A program made the position numbers and the translations under genes. Positions 16,558 through 24,647 of a stretch of 59,456 bases of DNA are shown piece after piece. The stretch spans positions 1 through 59,456 of the forward strand of contig DATMBC010000071.1 in assembly GCA_035559435.1 (NCBI GenBank), in the 5' to 3' direction. The first letter of the stretch is position 1. Each line of letters opens with the position of its first letter. The notes beneath the pieces are model-generated. The model was not told where the DNA came from and did not search any database. It saw only the letters and a program-made list of their open reading frames with translations. Origin of the DNA: a bacterium. Its GTDB lineage: Bacteria > Zixibacteria > MSB-5A5 > WJJR01.

Positions 16558-17087
16558 TTCGTCCATCCCAGTTTTTCGCGCAGCATTTGCATGCCACGGT
16601 GCAGATTGACCCGGACCGAGCCGGGTGTCAGGCCGGTGCGTTCGGCAATCTCCGGACCGGTCATGCCTTCCACCAGACGCAGGACCAGCGTCTCACGGTA
16701 GGCCTCCGGCAGCGATCGCACCAACAGCAGCACATGCGCCGCCTCGGCATCCTCCTGCGAGCGCGGGTCCGGCGCGGTTTCTTCGATCAACTCGACATCC
16801 TCGCGTCTTTGACGGTGATAGTCGTTGGCGCGGTTGCGGGCGATCGTCGCCAGCCAGCCGCCGAACGATTCCGGCTCGCGCAACGACGGCAGGCGCTCCA
16901 CCACCGCCACAAAGACATCCTGCGCCAGATCGTCAACCTCGCCGCGCGGCACGCGCGCCAGAAGCAGCCCATGCACCATCGGGGAAAAGTCGCGATGCAA
17001 TCGGGCCATCGCAGCCTCGTCGCCGCGTTGGGCCCGCACCACCAGCGCCGCCACGTCGGTTGTGCCCCTGGCGGCTGTCATCTTCAT
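16554..17087 (-). CDS. ECF-subfamily RNA polymerase sigma factor
   Basis: 177-residue sigma-70 family factor with only regions 2 and 4. Region 2 spans about 15-95, with 'DDLAQDVFVAVVERLPSLRE' and 'FGGWLATIARNRANDYHRQR'. Region 4 spans about 115-170, with 'LPEAYRETLVLRLVEGMTGP' and the helix-turn-helix 'IAERTGLTPGSVRVNLHRGM'. Spacing and length fit the ECF group. The ATG at 17087 (followed by ATG at 17081) gives a normal-length protein. The open frame reaches 17441, but the extension is low-complexity and lies in the divergent promoter region. It is coupled to the FecR-like gene by a 4-base overlap. Target promoters are unknown. Confidence 0.93.
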   Translation of the reverse strand: MKMTAARGTTDVAALVVRAQRGDEAAMARLHRDFSPMVHGLLLARVPRGEVDDLAQDVFVAVVERLPSLREPESFGGWLATIARNRANDYHRQRREDVELIEETAPDPRSQEDAEAAHVLLLVRSLPEAYRETLVLRLVEGMTGPEIAERTGLTPGSVRVNLHRGMQMLREKLGWTK

Positions 17088-17367
17088 CCGGTGAAGTTGG
17101 CCCACAGGCCAAGTCAGGTCAATGACGCTCTCCATGGCCGCCATCCGCGTTGACTTACGCGACAGTGGAAAAGACGCCCCCGCGGCCATCAGCGTTAGCG
17201 TGACTGATCCAACCTGTGGGGTCCGTCCCATACTCCGACGCCCCTCGACGGCCCCCTCGGGCAGGAATAGGCCGGGCAGGGGGGACAGGGGGGAGAACCG
17301 CCGGCTTAAGCATCGCTGTCCCAAGGCATTCCGTTCGTGCGTTGAAGGGCCCCCTGCCCGCGGTCTG

Positions 17368-17383
17368 TGGCATGGGGGTTGCA
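17368..17383 (+). promoter_or_regulatory. Sigma-54 promoter of the pilin-like gene
   Basis: TGGCATGGGGGTTGCA matches the -24/-12 consensus (TGGCACGNNNNTTGCW) at 15 of 16 constrained or free positions, with the invariant GG and GC correctly spaced. It ends 48 bases before the ATG at 17432 and leaves room for a start site near 17395. Pilin genes are classic sigma-54 targets. An enhancer for a PilR-like activator should lie upstream, in the 17088-17367 gap between the divergent genes, where I could not define a site. Confidence 0.75.
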
Positions 17384-17431
17384 TGTTAGCCGGGGGCGGA
17401 GAAGTCACCCAAGTCGGAGAGGATAACGGCC

Positions 17432-17959
17432 ATGAATTCATTGAACAGGCGCATCAACGATCAGCGGGGCATCTCGATCATGGAGATGATGATAGTCGTG
17501 GTCATGATAGGAATTCTGGCGTCGCTGGCCGTCCCCTCGTTCCTGGAACAGATGCCGCGGCTGGAGACCAAGTCGCAGGTGCGCGAACTGGTCGGCAAAC
17601 TGCGCGAGGCGCGCTCGCTGGCGGTCGCCCACAAGACGCCGGCCGGGATCTGCTTCGACGGGTCCGCCAACACCTGGACCGTCTTTCTGGACAACAACCC
17701 GCAGAATGCCACGCACAACACCGGCGACTCGGTGCTGGCGACCGGATCGCTGGGCGGACGCGTGGTGATGACATCGAACACTTTCAGCAACCATGATGTG
17801 ATCTTCAATCCGGACGGCTCCTGCCTCGAGTCCGGCGTCGTCTGGCTGGCGGCCGAGGATGCCAGCACCGGATATACCATCGATGTGCTCGCCTCGACCG
17901 GACGGGTCAAACTGGTCGAAGGATACGTCTCCGCCAGCCGCAGCATCCTGACGCAGTAA
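17432..17959 (+). CDS. Type IV pilin-like prepilin (GspH/pseudopilin type)
   Basis: 175 residues. The N-terminus has the class III signal 'QRGISIMEMMIVVVMIGILA': cleavage after Gly13 by prepilin peptidase leaves Ile at mature +1 and Glu at +5, followed by the hydrophobic alpha1 helix. The middle ('LVGKLREARSLAVAHKTPAG') resembles the GspH/FimT pseudopilin domain, and the C-terminal part is a beta-rich head. It could be a minor pilin or a type II secretion pseudopilin. No pil or gsp assembly genes are in the window. GGAGAGG precedes the start by 8 bases. A sigma-54 promoter and a terminator flank it, so it is a single-gene unit. Confidence 0.88.
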   Translation: MNSLNRRINDQRGISIMEMMIVVVMIGILASLAVPSFLEQMPRLETKSQVRELVGKLREARSLAVAHKTPAGICFDGSANTWTVFLDNNPQNATHNTGDSVLATGSLGGRVVMTSNTFSNHDVIFNPDGSCLESGVVWLAAEDASTGYTIDVLASTGRVKLVEGYVSASRSILTQ

Positions 17960-17984
17960 CCCCTGGCATCATAGGGTCGGGTTC

Positions 17985-18018
17985 GGCCGCCATCCTCGGA
18001 TGCCGGCCTTCTTTTTCC
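17985..18018 (+). terminator. Terminator of the pilin-like gene
   Basis: Stem GGCCGCCATCC / GGATGCCGGCC with one mismatch and a very short loop, followed by TTCTTTTTCC. Confidence 0.7.
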
Positions 18019-18543
18019 CCGTCGCCACAAACGGAACAAGGGCGGCCTTGACGACCGCCCCTATTCGTTCACCCACGGTACCAACCACCACCCGGAGAGG
18101 GAGGGTGCAACGCTTGCCCCCACAAGACCAGTCTTCCGGAAAACGCAGACGGGGATCTGCGCTCCCGGCGAAAGATTTAGCAAATTGAAGGCCGCGCCCG
18201 TACTATAAAGTTGTCAATCAATCGAGAGGCAATACCTGCTGTTCTCACAGAGGGTTAGCGCGTCAGTCCGCAGGGAACCAGAGCGTCTGTGAAGTGGGTT
18301 CACGATCTGGGAGTCAGAAAGTCATGGGATTTCCCTACAGGCTCTCGGGAGTTAGCGCAGCCGCTCCCGGCCGATCACTTCCGAGAATATACATTATGTC
18401 AGATTATCCGCAGCCCGTAACGGGTAACCAAGGATTGACGCTAAATACTGGCGGCACTCGCAGTTGGGTCTTGCCATCCACTGCCGTCGCGACGATTTTC
18501 GGAAAACGCTCTGCTCTATACGGCGGATTGGGGGTCTGCTTTC
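18019..18543. other. Gap upstream of the amidohydrolase gene
   Basis: About 525 bases with moderate A/T content and no convincing gene on either strand. The segment around 18200-18225 ('TATAAAGTTGTC') is promoter-like but unsupported. I see no member of the hairpin repeat families. Confidence 0.4.
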
Positions 18544-19461
18544 ATGGAAGTTGTTGACGCGCATATACATTTCATCTCGCACAACTATCTGCGTCTTCTC
18601 ACTCAGCAACGTGAGCACTACAGCGACCTGGAAACATTCATCGCCGAACAGGCCCAGCGCCATCACTTCGAGCCCCCGCCCCAGGACCCGGTCCGTTTGG
18701 CCGACCGCTGGGTCATCGAGCTGGACCGTCACAACGTTACCCGCGCCACCGTCATTTCGATGATCCCCGGCGATGAGGTCTCGGTGGGCGCGGCGTTGCG
18801 TGTCTATCCCGACCGGTTCATCGGGGTCGCCACGGTCAATCCGTATCTGCCGGTGGCCGAGGAACTGGTCGAGCACGCCGCCACTGAATGGGGTTTTCGC
18901 GGAATCATGCTGTATCCGTCGATGACCCGTTGTTCGGTGGCCTCGGAGCGGCTGTATCCAATCTATCGCGTCGCCCGCAAGCACCATATGGTGGTCTACG
19001 TCCACATGGGCCGGTTGCGGCTGGCGGCCCGGCGCTGGTGGGGCTTGCCCGATGTCTATGACTGGCGCTATGCCAACCCGGCTGACCTGCATCAGCCGGC
19101 GACGGATTTCCCGACCCTGCCGTTTGTTGTACTGAGTTTCGGCAGCGGCACCCTGCCGCAGTTGCTGAAACTCGGCCTGCAGTGCCCGAATGTGTATGTC
19201 GACACATCGTCCTCGAACAACTGGCTTTTGGATCAATCGGAATTCCGCGATCTGCAGCATGCCTTTGAAAAGACGCTGGAGGTGTTCGGTCCCGGACGGG
19301 TCCTGTTCGGGAGCGATTCCGATTTCTTCCCGCGCGGGTGGCGTCTGCCGGTCTTCAACGAACAGCGCGAGATTCTCGAGCGGCTGCGACTGTCGGACCA
19401 TGCCCGTGAGGCGATTCTGGGCGGTAATCTGCGCTCGCTGTTCGGTCTGGACACCGCGTAA
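18544..19461 (+). CDS. Amidohydrolase_2-family metal-dependent hydrolase
   Basis: 305-residue TIM-barrel hydrolase. The metal-binding 'DAHIHF' is at residues 5-10. A central His ('VVYVHMG') lies near 155-161. The catalytic Asp is in 'VLFGSDSDFFPRG' near 258-270, and 'ILGGNLRSLFGL' closes the barrel as usual in the family. This group includes decarboxylases such as ACMSD and many enzymes of unknown substrate. 'DTSSSNNWLL' and 'FRGIMLYPSMTRC' are typical of the latter. It has no signal peptide. The gene stands alone and is followed by a good terminator. Substrate unknown. Confidence 0.85.
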   Translation: MEVVDAHIHFISHNYLRLLTQQREHYSDLETFIAEQAQRHHFEPPPQDPVRLADRWVIELDRHNVTRATVISMIPGDEVSVGAALRVYPDRFIGVATVNPYLPVAEELVEHAATEWGFRGIMLYPSMTRCSVASERLYPIYRVARKHHMVVYVHMGRLRLAARRWWGLPDVYDWRYANPADLHQPATDFPTLPFVVLSFGSGTLPQLLKLGLQCPNVYVDTSSSNNWLLDQSEFRDLQHAFEKTLEVFGPGRVLFGSDSDFFPRGWRLPVFNEQREILERLRLSDHAREAILGGNLRSLFGLDTA

Positions 19462-19562
19462 TCGATCGGTCTTGCTCAATCCTTGACCAAGGTCAGGGCC
19501 ACCCCCGCCAACGCTGTGGATTCCCCGCCTCCGCGCGAACAGCAGCATCGTCATAGTGAGAA

Positions 19563-19610
19563 GGCCCGATCTGCTGCAGGCAGACCGGGCCGACGAAGCA
19601 CTCTCTTTTT
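19563..19610 (+). terminator. Terminator of the amidohydrolase gene
   Basis: Twelve-base-pair stem GGCCCGATCTGC / GCAGACCGGGCC (one mismatch, 5-base loop), then CTCTCTTTTT nine bases later. Confidence 0.65.
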
Positions 19611-19660
19611 AACCGCGGGCAACCGGTGTCCCGTCGCCGTTGCCTGCGTCTCCCCTGCTT

Positions 19661-19795
19661 CTAATCCTCCGCCACGAGCGCAAACTCGGTTTTCGGCGCG
19701 CCGCAATTCGGGCATTGGTCGGGCAGGGGCTGGCCGAGGTCGGGCCACATTTCACCGCAGACCAGACACCGCCACATGATTTCCATCTCGCCCAT
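19661..19795 (-). CDS. Rubredoxin-like mini-protein (44 residues)
   Basis: A very short gene with two Cys pairs: 'CLVCG' near residues 10-14 and 'CPNCGAP' near 28-34. This is the spacing of the iron-binding knuckles of rubredoxin-like domains, as at the C-terminus of rubrerythrin. The protein (MGEMEIMWRC... through LVAED) is essentially only that knuckle pair. It begins 6 bases after the DUF1801 stop on the same strand, so it is probably cotranscribed with it. It may bind Fe or Zn; electron transfer to an unknown partner is possible. The coding reading is supported by the intact Cys pairs. The ribosome site is weak, so translation may be coupled to the upstream gene. Confidence 0.75.
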   Translation of the reverse strand: MGEMEIMWRCLVCGEMWPDLGQPLPDQCPNCGAPKTEFALVAED

Positions 19796-19801
19796 TCGCG
19801 C

Positions 19802-20221
19802 TTACGCCTTCGCTTTCTTCTTCATCCGTGAAACACTCTCGCGGATCAGGGTTTTCAACGACGGCAGGTGAATATCCGCCAGGCGCTTCACATAGAGGCA
19901 GCCCTTGCCGCTTTTGTATTTGCCGAGGGTCGCCAGCGCCTTCGAATCGCCCTCGAGACAGCCGGTGATATAGAAGCTGATCTCGGTTTTGCGGGGCGAA
20001 AATCCGGTCAGGAACCAGTCGCCCTCGCGTCCGCTGGCGTACTTGTAACGGTAGTCGCCGAAGCCGATGATCGATGAGCCCCACATCTTCGGTTCCGACT
20101 TCGTGATCTGACGCATGATGTCCACCAGCGCCAGGCAGTCGGCGCGTGTCTGCTCGTCGGCGATGCCGTTGAGGAACTTCGCGACACTGGCGTCGGTCTT
20201 TTTGGTTTTCAGTTCGGCCAT
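19802..20221 (-). CDS. DUF1801 domain protein
   Basis: 139-residue cytoplasmic protein of the YdhG/DUF1801 family. Characteristic elements are 'LVDIMRQITKSEPKMWGSSI' followed by 'IGFGDYRYKYASGREGDWFL', 'GFSPRKTEISFYI' and 'GKYKSGKGCLYVKRLADIHL'. The structure is known for the family but the molecular function is not. The ATG at 20221 has GGAGAC 6 bases upstream and is favoured over 20239. The basic C-terminus 'RMKKKAKA' is common. Two more DUF1801 domains occur in the 26314-27165 protein. Confidence 0.88.
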   Translation of the reverse strand: MAELKTKKTDASVAKFLNGIADEQTRADCLALVDIMRQITKSEPKMWGSSIIGFGDYRYKYASGREGDWFLTGFSPRKTEISFYITGCLEGDSKALATLGKYKSGKGCLYVKRLADIHLPSLKTLIRESVSRMKKKAKA

Positions 20222-20276
20222 GCTGTCTCCGTATGGCAAACGTCGTTGAGCGGTTGCGCTTTCGCGGTTGGACCTC

Positions 20277-20966
20277 TCAGGGCGCCAGAATGATCGTCAG
20301 ACCATCGTAACCTTTTACGCCGACAGTCTGCATGGTGCTGGCGGTCAGGCCGCGTTCCCGAAGGATTTCATGGAGCCGCCGGACGCCGCGCACGCGCGGG
20401 TCGTCGTTGTTCGGATCGGCGAGCGCTCCGCCGCGGACGACATTGTCGACGATGATCAGTGCGCCCGGGCGGGCCAGGCGCAGCGACGCGTCGAGGTAGC
20501 CCGGGATGCTCTCCTTGTCGGCGTCGACGAAGATCAGATCAAACGGTCCCTCCCCCTGCACGGCCAATCGCGCCAGACCCTCGAGTGCGGGGCCGAGACG
20601 CACCTCGACACGATCGCCCAGTCCGGCGCGCGCCAGGTTGGCGGTGGCGATGGCAGCATGTTTGGCATCGATTTCCAACGTGACCATACGTCCACCGTCC
20701 GGCAGGGCGCGCCCCAGCCAGATGGCGCTGTACCCGCCCAAGGTGCCGATCTCGAGAATCCGCCGCGCGCCGATGGCCCGTGCCAGCAGATGCAGGAGGC
20801 GTCCCTGCATCGGCGACACACCGATCGCCGGGAGTCCAGCCGCGGCGCTGTCCTGCAAGGCGGCATCAAGCGCCTGATCCGACGGCGCCAGCATGCCCTC
20901 CAGATAGCGGTCGACGGCGGTCCAGAGATCGTGGGTGGCCTCGGGCGGTGATTGATGGAGTTCCAT
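20277..20966 (-). CDS. SAM-dependent O-methyltransferase (caffeoyl-CoA OMT-like)
   Basis: 229-residue class I methyltransferase of the Methyltransf_3 family. Motif I is 'RILEIGTLGGYSAIWLGRAL' near 69-88, the acidic residue ending strand 2 is in 'MVTLEID', and the metal/substrate region 'FDLIFVDADKESIPGYL' is near 143-159. 'IIVDNVVRGG' supplies a further metal-ligand Asp-Asn pair. It probably methylates a catechol-type hydroxyl on a small molecule using a divalent cation. The substrate cannot be told, and there is no biosynthetic cluster beside it. Confidence 0.9.
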   Translation of the reverse strand: MELHQSPPEATHDLWTAVDRYLEGMLAPSDQALDAALQDSAAAGLPAIGVSPMQGRLLHLLARAIGARRILEIGTLGGYSAIWLGRALPDGGRMVTLEIDAKHAAIATANLARAGLGDRVEVRLGPALEGLARLAVQGEGPFDLIFVDADKESIPGYLDASLRLARPGALIIVDNVVRGGALADPNNDDPRVRGVRRLHEILRERGLTASTMQTVGVKGYDGLTIILAP

Positions 20967-21189
20967 CGGGGTGGGGTGTCTCCGCTCTAAGTTGATCAGA
21001 CGGGCATCAGAGTCGCTTTAACTACGCAGGAAACCGCAGCAAGATCATCCACTTTCTCGCTCTTCGCCACCTTATCTGCCGGGCCACCAGTTACGCCAGA
21101 GCCATCAAAAGCCGGGAGGAACAGCCCTTGCGGTTACGAGGGCGACAACGGCACGTACCGCGGGGCGGGCCAAGCTCCCCCTTCGTCGG

Positions 21190-21522
21190 TCAAGCGGCGG
21201 CCTGCGGATCCCCGCCCGGGGTTTCCTTCTCGACCACCACCGTCAATTCCGTGGCGATCGCCCCCAAAGCGACAAGGATGGACACAATCGGCGCCACGAG
21301 GATGCCGACCGCGCCGATGGCCCCGGCGGCCAGCGCCGGCAAATCGACCAGGACTTTGCCGTCCTTGTTCTTGACGATCACCCGGCGGATCTTGCCTTCG
21401 GCGCGCACCTTTTCAAAGACTTTCCTCAGTTCCTCGCCGACCTGCTCGGCGGCGTCCTTGAAGCCCGCCTTCAATTCGCTGCCGCTGATTTTGAATTCTT
21501 CCTGACGTGACGTCTCGGTCAT
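21190..21522 (-). CDS. DUF4342 domain protein
   Basis: 110 residues. The N-terminal half is amphipathic helical ('SELKAGFKDAAEQVGEELRK'), then 'EGKIRRVIVKNKDGKVLVDL' and a C-terminal hydrophobic Ala/Gly/Ile/Val-rich stretch ('LAAGAIGAVGILVAPIVSIL') that may associate with membranes. This is the DUF4342 layout; function unknown. ATG 21522 has GAGGTG 7 bases upstream; the longer frame to 21585 is not supported. It precedes no obvious partner; the flavoprotein gene is upstream on the same strand, 84 bases away. Confidence 0.8.
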   Translation of the reverse strand: MTETSRQEEFKISGSELKAGFKDAAEQVGEELRKVFEKVRAEGKIRRVIVKNKDGKVLVDLPALAAGAIGAVGILVAPIVSILVALGAIATELTVVVEKETPGGDPQAAA

Positions 21523-21605
21523 GGCACACCTCGCGGTTGACTGTTCCAATAATCTGTCGGTATCGGATCGGGCCGCACAAGTCAAACCGGCCGGGCGGCC
21601 GTGTC

Positions 21606-22727
21606 CTAAACGAGCCGCAGTCGGCGGGCGACCGCCCAGGCCAGATACTTCTTGTACGTGAGTTTGCCTTCGACGACCGCGGCGAATCGCTGCGCCGCCG
21701 CCGGATCGCCGCAGAATGTCTGTCGGAAGAAGCGCGGCGCCGTATGAAACAGTCGCGCCATGCGCAGCGAGTCGCGCAGTTCCGGCAGGATCGACACGGC
21801 GCAGCGACGACGGTAATCGCGCCCGGCCTCATCGTCGGTGGAGCGCAGCAGTGACAGTGCCGCCAGTTGTCCGGAGTGGATGGCGTGGGTGATGCCCTCG
21901 CCGGTGAACGCATCGACAAACCCCGCCGCGTCCCCGGCGGCGAGGATCCGTCCGCGGTCCAGGACGCGTCGGAAGCCGCCCACCGGCAGCGGATGCCCCC
22001 GCGGCGCGATCAAGGCGGCCGGGAGTCTCAGGTGATTCCAAAAGTCGCGATAGTGCGCGCGCAACGAGCCCGCCGATGCGCGTCGTCCTCCGATGCCCAC
22101 AACCAGATACGGCCCATGATGCAGCACCCAGCCGTAGCCATACGGAATCCGGCCGAATTCGAGCCGTGCGGTCCCCGGCATAACCTCCAATGGCGCGGCG
22201 TATTCGACCGGCAAACGTTGCTCGAGGGCAACGCCGAATCGCCCGGGCGGGTCGGGAGCGCGGAGCGCACGAATCAGGCCTGAGTTCGCGCCGGCGCAGA
22301 GGATCACGCCGCCGGCCCAGACCGCTCCGGCGGTCGTCATCAGATTGATCCCGGCGCCGTCGCGCTGGACGGCGGTAACCTTGGCCGTCAGCAGCGCCGC
22401 CCCGGCCGATTCGGCCGCCGCGATCAGATGCGCATCAAAGATTGCGCGATCGACAAAGACACCCAGTCCCTCCGGCGCCACGTAGCGGACGCCCCGGGTT
22501 CCGTCGCGCAAGTCGACCGTATCGAAGCGGTGTTCAATGACATCCTCGCCGAGCGGGAACTCCAGCATGCGCAGGGCGCGATGGGCCACCCAGCCGCCGC
22601 AGAGCTTTGGGCGCGGCAGCGGCTGCTTCTCGATGATCACCGCACGCGCGCCTCCCCGCACGGCCGAAAGCGCCGCGCTCGCGCCGGCGGGCCCGGCTCC
22701 GATGATGGCGATGTCGTATCGGTTCAT
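21606..22727 (-). CDS. Geranylgeranyl reductase-family flavoprotein
   Basis: 373-residue FAD enzyme. The N-terminal Rossmann motif 'IIGAGPAGASAALSAVRGG' is followed by the Glu in 'AVIIEKQPLPRPKLCGGWVA' that binds ribose. The GD motif 'RILAAGDAAGFVDAFTGEGI' sits near 265-285, and 'GYGWVLHHGPYLVVGIGG' is the substrate-domain strand seen in GGR/ChlP-like reductases. Members reduce double bonds of isoprenoid chains in lipids, quinones or chlorophyll. Related flavoprotein monooxygenases such as FixC and halogenases share the fold. An isoprenoid synthase (IspA) exists elsewhere in the window, but no direct operon link does. Confidence 0.85.
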   Translation of the reverse strand: MNRYDIAIIGAGPAGASAALSAVRGGARAVIIEKQPLPRPKLCGGWVAHRALRMLEFPLGEDVIEHRFDTVDLRDGTRGVRYVAPEGLGVFVDRAIFDAHLIAAAESAGAALLTAKVTAVQRDGAGINLMTTAGAVWAGGVILCAGANSGLIRALRAPDPPGRFGVALEQRLPVEYAAPLEVMPGTARLEFGRIPYGYGWVLHHGPYLVVGIGGRRASAGSLRAHYRDFWNHLRLPAALIAPRGHPLPVGGFRRVLDRGRILAAGDAAGFVDAFTGEGITHAIHSGQLAALSLLRSTDDEAGRDYRRRCAVSILPELRDSLRMARLFHTAPRFFRQTFCGDPAAAQRFAAVVEGKLTYKKYLAWAVARRLRLV

Positions 22728-22956
22728 ACGTCTACCCGTGGCGCAAGATACTCCACGCGACCGGATGATGCCGTAGACGAATCATCCGCCATGCGCGGAT
22801 GGAACGCATGCAATCGCATTTGCCAGAAGTCGATACGGGAGTTCGTTCAATGTCTGCTTTAGGATGGGCACTTTTCCGCCGCCGAATTGTAAAAGAAATA
22901 TCCGTCCATCTGGCAGCCCGCATCAATCCTGTTCCATATCCGGAAGGAGGACGACC

Positions 22957-23634
22957 ATGACGTGCAAGGCACTCTCACTATCGTCGGTGATGCTCGCATT
23001 GGCCATGATCGCGGCCGGCTGCGGCGGTGGCACCGAACAAACCGCGAGCGCCCCCGGGCAGACGCAATCGGCGACCCAATCCAAACCCAAATCCAGCGCG
23101 GTGCAAACTGTCAGCGTTCCATCGGGGACGATGCTCACTGTGGCGCTGGATCAGCAACTGCGCACCGACACGCACAAAAGCGGCGACGCCTTCAGCGCCC
23201 GCACCACCGAGGCGCTAATGGTTGATCGCCTGACGGTCTTCCCCGCCGGCGCAATGGTGCAGGGTCGGCTGGAGAATGTCGAGGAGCCGCATCGCACGGC
23301 TGGCAAGGCGAAGATGACTCTGGTCTTTGAATCGATCACCGACGCCAGGGGCAAGACCTACGCCATTGAGGCCCGGAAGATTGTCCTCGAAGGCGAGGGC
23401 GACAAGATCAGCGACGAGGAGAAAATCGCCGGCGGCGCGGTCATCGGCGGCATCATCGGCGCGCTCACCAGCAAGGACAAAGCGAAGGGCGCGGCGACCG
23501 GCGCGGTGGTCGGAGGCGCGGCCGGCGGCGCGATTGCGCTGGCCACCAAGGGGCAGCAGCTCGAACTGCCCGCAGGTCAGCGGTTCGCCGTCGAACTGAT
23601 GCGCTCGTTCGATGCGCAGGTCGCGGCCAGATAA
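22957..23634 (+). CDS. Lipoprotein with glycine-zipper segment
   Basis: 225 residues. A lipobox signal peptide ('LALAMIAAGC', modified Cys near 22) anchors it to a membrane. A Gln/Ser/Thr linker and a beta-rich domain follow ('SVPSGTMLTVALDQQLRTDT', 'AGAMVQGRLENVEEPHRTAG', 'KMTLVFESITDARGKTYAIE'). At about 163-200 there is a glycine zipper ('GGAVIGGIIGALTS', 'GAATGAVVGGAAGGAIAL') likely to insert in the membrane, and a short tail. AAGGAGG lies 8 bases before ATG 22957, and the upstream frame is ignored. A strong terminator follows. Probably an envelope-associated protein; no specific function. Confidence 0.82.
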   Translation: MTCKALSLSSVMLALAMIAAGCGGGTEQTASAPGQTQSATQSKPKSSAVQTVSVPSGTMLTVALDQQLRTDTHKSGDAFSARTTEALMVDRLTVFPAGAMVQGRLENVEEPHRTAGKAKMTLVFESITDARGKTYAIEARKIVLEGEGDKISDEEKIAGGAVIGGIIGALTSKDKAKGAATGAVVGGAAGGAIALATKGQQLELPAGQRFAVELMRSFDAQVAAR

Positions 23635-23657
23635 GTCACCATGATCGCTTGTTGTGC

Positions 23658-23694
23658 GAGACTGCCCTCCATGCGCGGGGGGGCAGTCTCTTTT
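23658..23694 (+). terminator. Rho-independent terminator of the glycine-zipper lipoprotein gene
   Basis: GAGACTGCC / GGCAGTCTC stem (9 base pairs) around a GC-rich loop, with TTTT directly after. It could also act on the opposite strand. Confidence 0.85.
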
Positions 23695-24227
23695 CCGGAC
23701 TCCAGTACTCGCATTGCGAGGCGGGTTTTCACGCGGCCGGGTTGGCAACGATGCGTGTCCGAACCAGCGCCCTGACCAGACATGCCGTCAGGGGTCTGGC
23801 GGCGGTAAAGTGGATTGATCCTTCCCGTTGGAGTAGCCCACAGCAGATCGGCATGAGCACGCATCGCCTTCGGGCTCATTACAAAGGCACGGCAGTGGTT
23901 GGCAATGGGGCACAGGCACCAATCCCGCCATTCAGATTGAGGGTCGGAATCCGGAATTCTCCATTCTCTTATTCGTTGTAGACCGCCGGAGGCCCGTCCG
24001 GGTTCACAAACTCCCAAGACTGGCGCGTCGGATCTCTTTGCCAAAACGACAGATAGCGAGACAGATGCCGTCGGGAGGGAAAAGCGAAAAAAAATTGCGC
24101 CCGATGGAACCGGTAAAACCAGACAGCTTTATATACACATGCGAGCCGCCGGCAGGGCGCCGGCGGGAGCAGCAGTACTCTGGCCCTCCATTGGAGGAGG
24201 CCACTTCAACGTTAAGGAGGTTGTGGT
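23695..24227. other. Gap with long leader of the next gene
   Basis: No gene on either strand is convincing. From 24085 the sequence turns A/T-rich (A-run at 24090, TTTATATACAC at 24130-24140) and is promoter-like. From 24145 to 24205 two nested inverted repeats ('GCCGCCGGCAGGGCGCCGGC' and GGCCCTCCATTGGAGGAGGCC-like) suggest a structured 5' leader before the strong ribosome site at 24214-24220. Confidence 0.45.
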
Positions 24228-24497
24228 ATGACCAGCACCACGGCAACTACTGCGGCCTTCAGTGTCGAGGTCGCGCACTTCTCGGACATCGATCGTCCCG
24301 GTGTCTGGGTGGACCAGAATGACGGGAAGCTGTATCGCATCTTCCCGGGTTCGCTTCAACCGGGGCACTCGCCGTTGATCGACGTTCCCACGGCCCGCAA
24401 CCTAATCCTGGTGGACGCGGATCCGGCGGCGCTGTACGAGAAGGTACGGATGGTCTGCTCCAACCACAACATTCGCGTCCAGCCCTACGAGCCCTGA
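24228..24497 (+). CDS. Small protein of unknown function with very strong ribosome binding site
   Basis: 89 residues, soluble, no signal peptide, no Cys pair ('CSN' only). The sequence 'FSVEVAHFSDIDRPGVWVDQ', then 'NDGKLYRIFPGSL', with a conserved-looking 'PTARNLILVDADPAALYEKV', does not match a family I know. It has a perfect AAGGAGG 7 bases before the ATG, its own A/T-rich upstream region and a strong terminator behind, so it is a real and possibly abundant single-gene unit. Alternating strands and helices would fit a small alpha/beta fold. Confidence 0.7.
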   Translation: MTSTTATTAAFSVEVAHFSDIDRPGVWVDQNDGKLYRIFPGSLQPGHSPLIDVPTARNLILVDADPAALYEKVRMVCSNHNIRVQPYEP

Positions 24498-24524
24498 GGC
24501 AATCGTAGGTTAGATCGGATTGGC

Positions 24525-24566
24525 ATCGTACGGCCCCGCGCGCCCATCGCGCCGGGGCCGTGCGAT
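24525..24566 (+). terminator. Terminator of the 24228-24497 gene
   Basis: Fourteen-base-pair stem ATCGTACGGCCCCG / CGGGGCCGTGCGAT (one wobble), loop GCGCCCATCGC region, ending in ATTTG. The T-run is short, but the stem is very stable. Confidence 0.65.
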
Positions 24567-24647
24567 TTGCGGCTCAAGAGCCGCTTCCACGTTCGAATGG
24601 TTGAGCGATTTGCCGCTCAAGAACCGCTTCTACGATCTGATGGTTGA
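24562..24647. repeat. Two tandem copies of hairpin repeat family A (43 bases each)
   Basis: Copy 1 is 24562-24604 and copy 2 is 24605-24647. Each reads GCGATTTGC(G/C)GCTCAAG, AACCGCTTC or AGCCGCTTC, and ends in ATGGTTGA. They are a 43-base direct repeat with about 85 percent identity by eye. Copy 2 supplies the stop codon and last codons of the DUF4386 gene at 24617. Confidence 0.8.
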
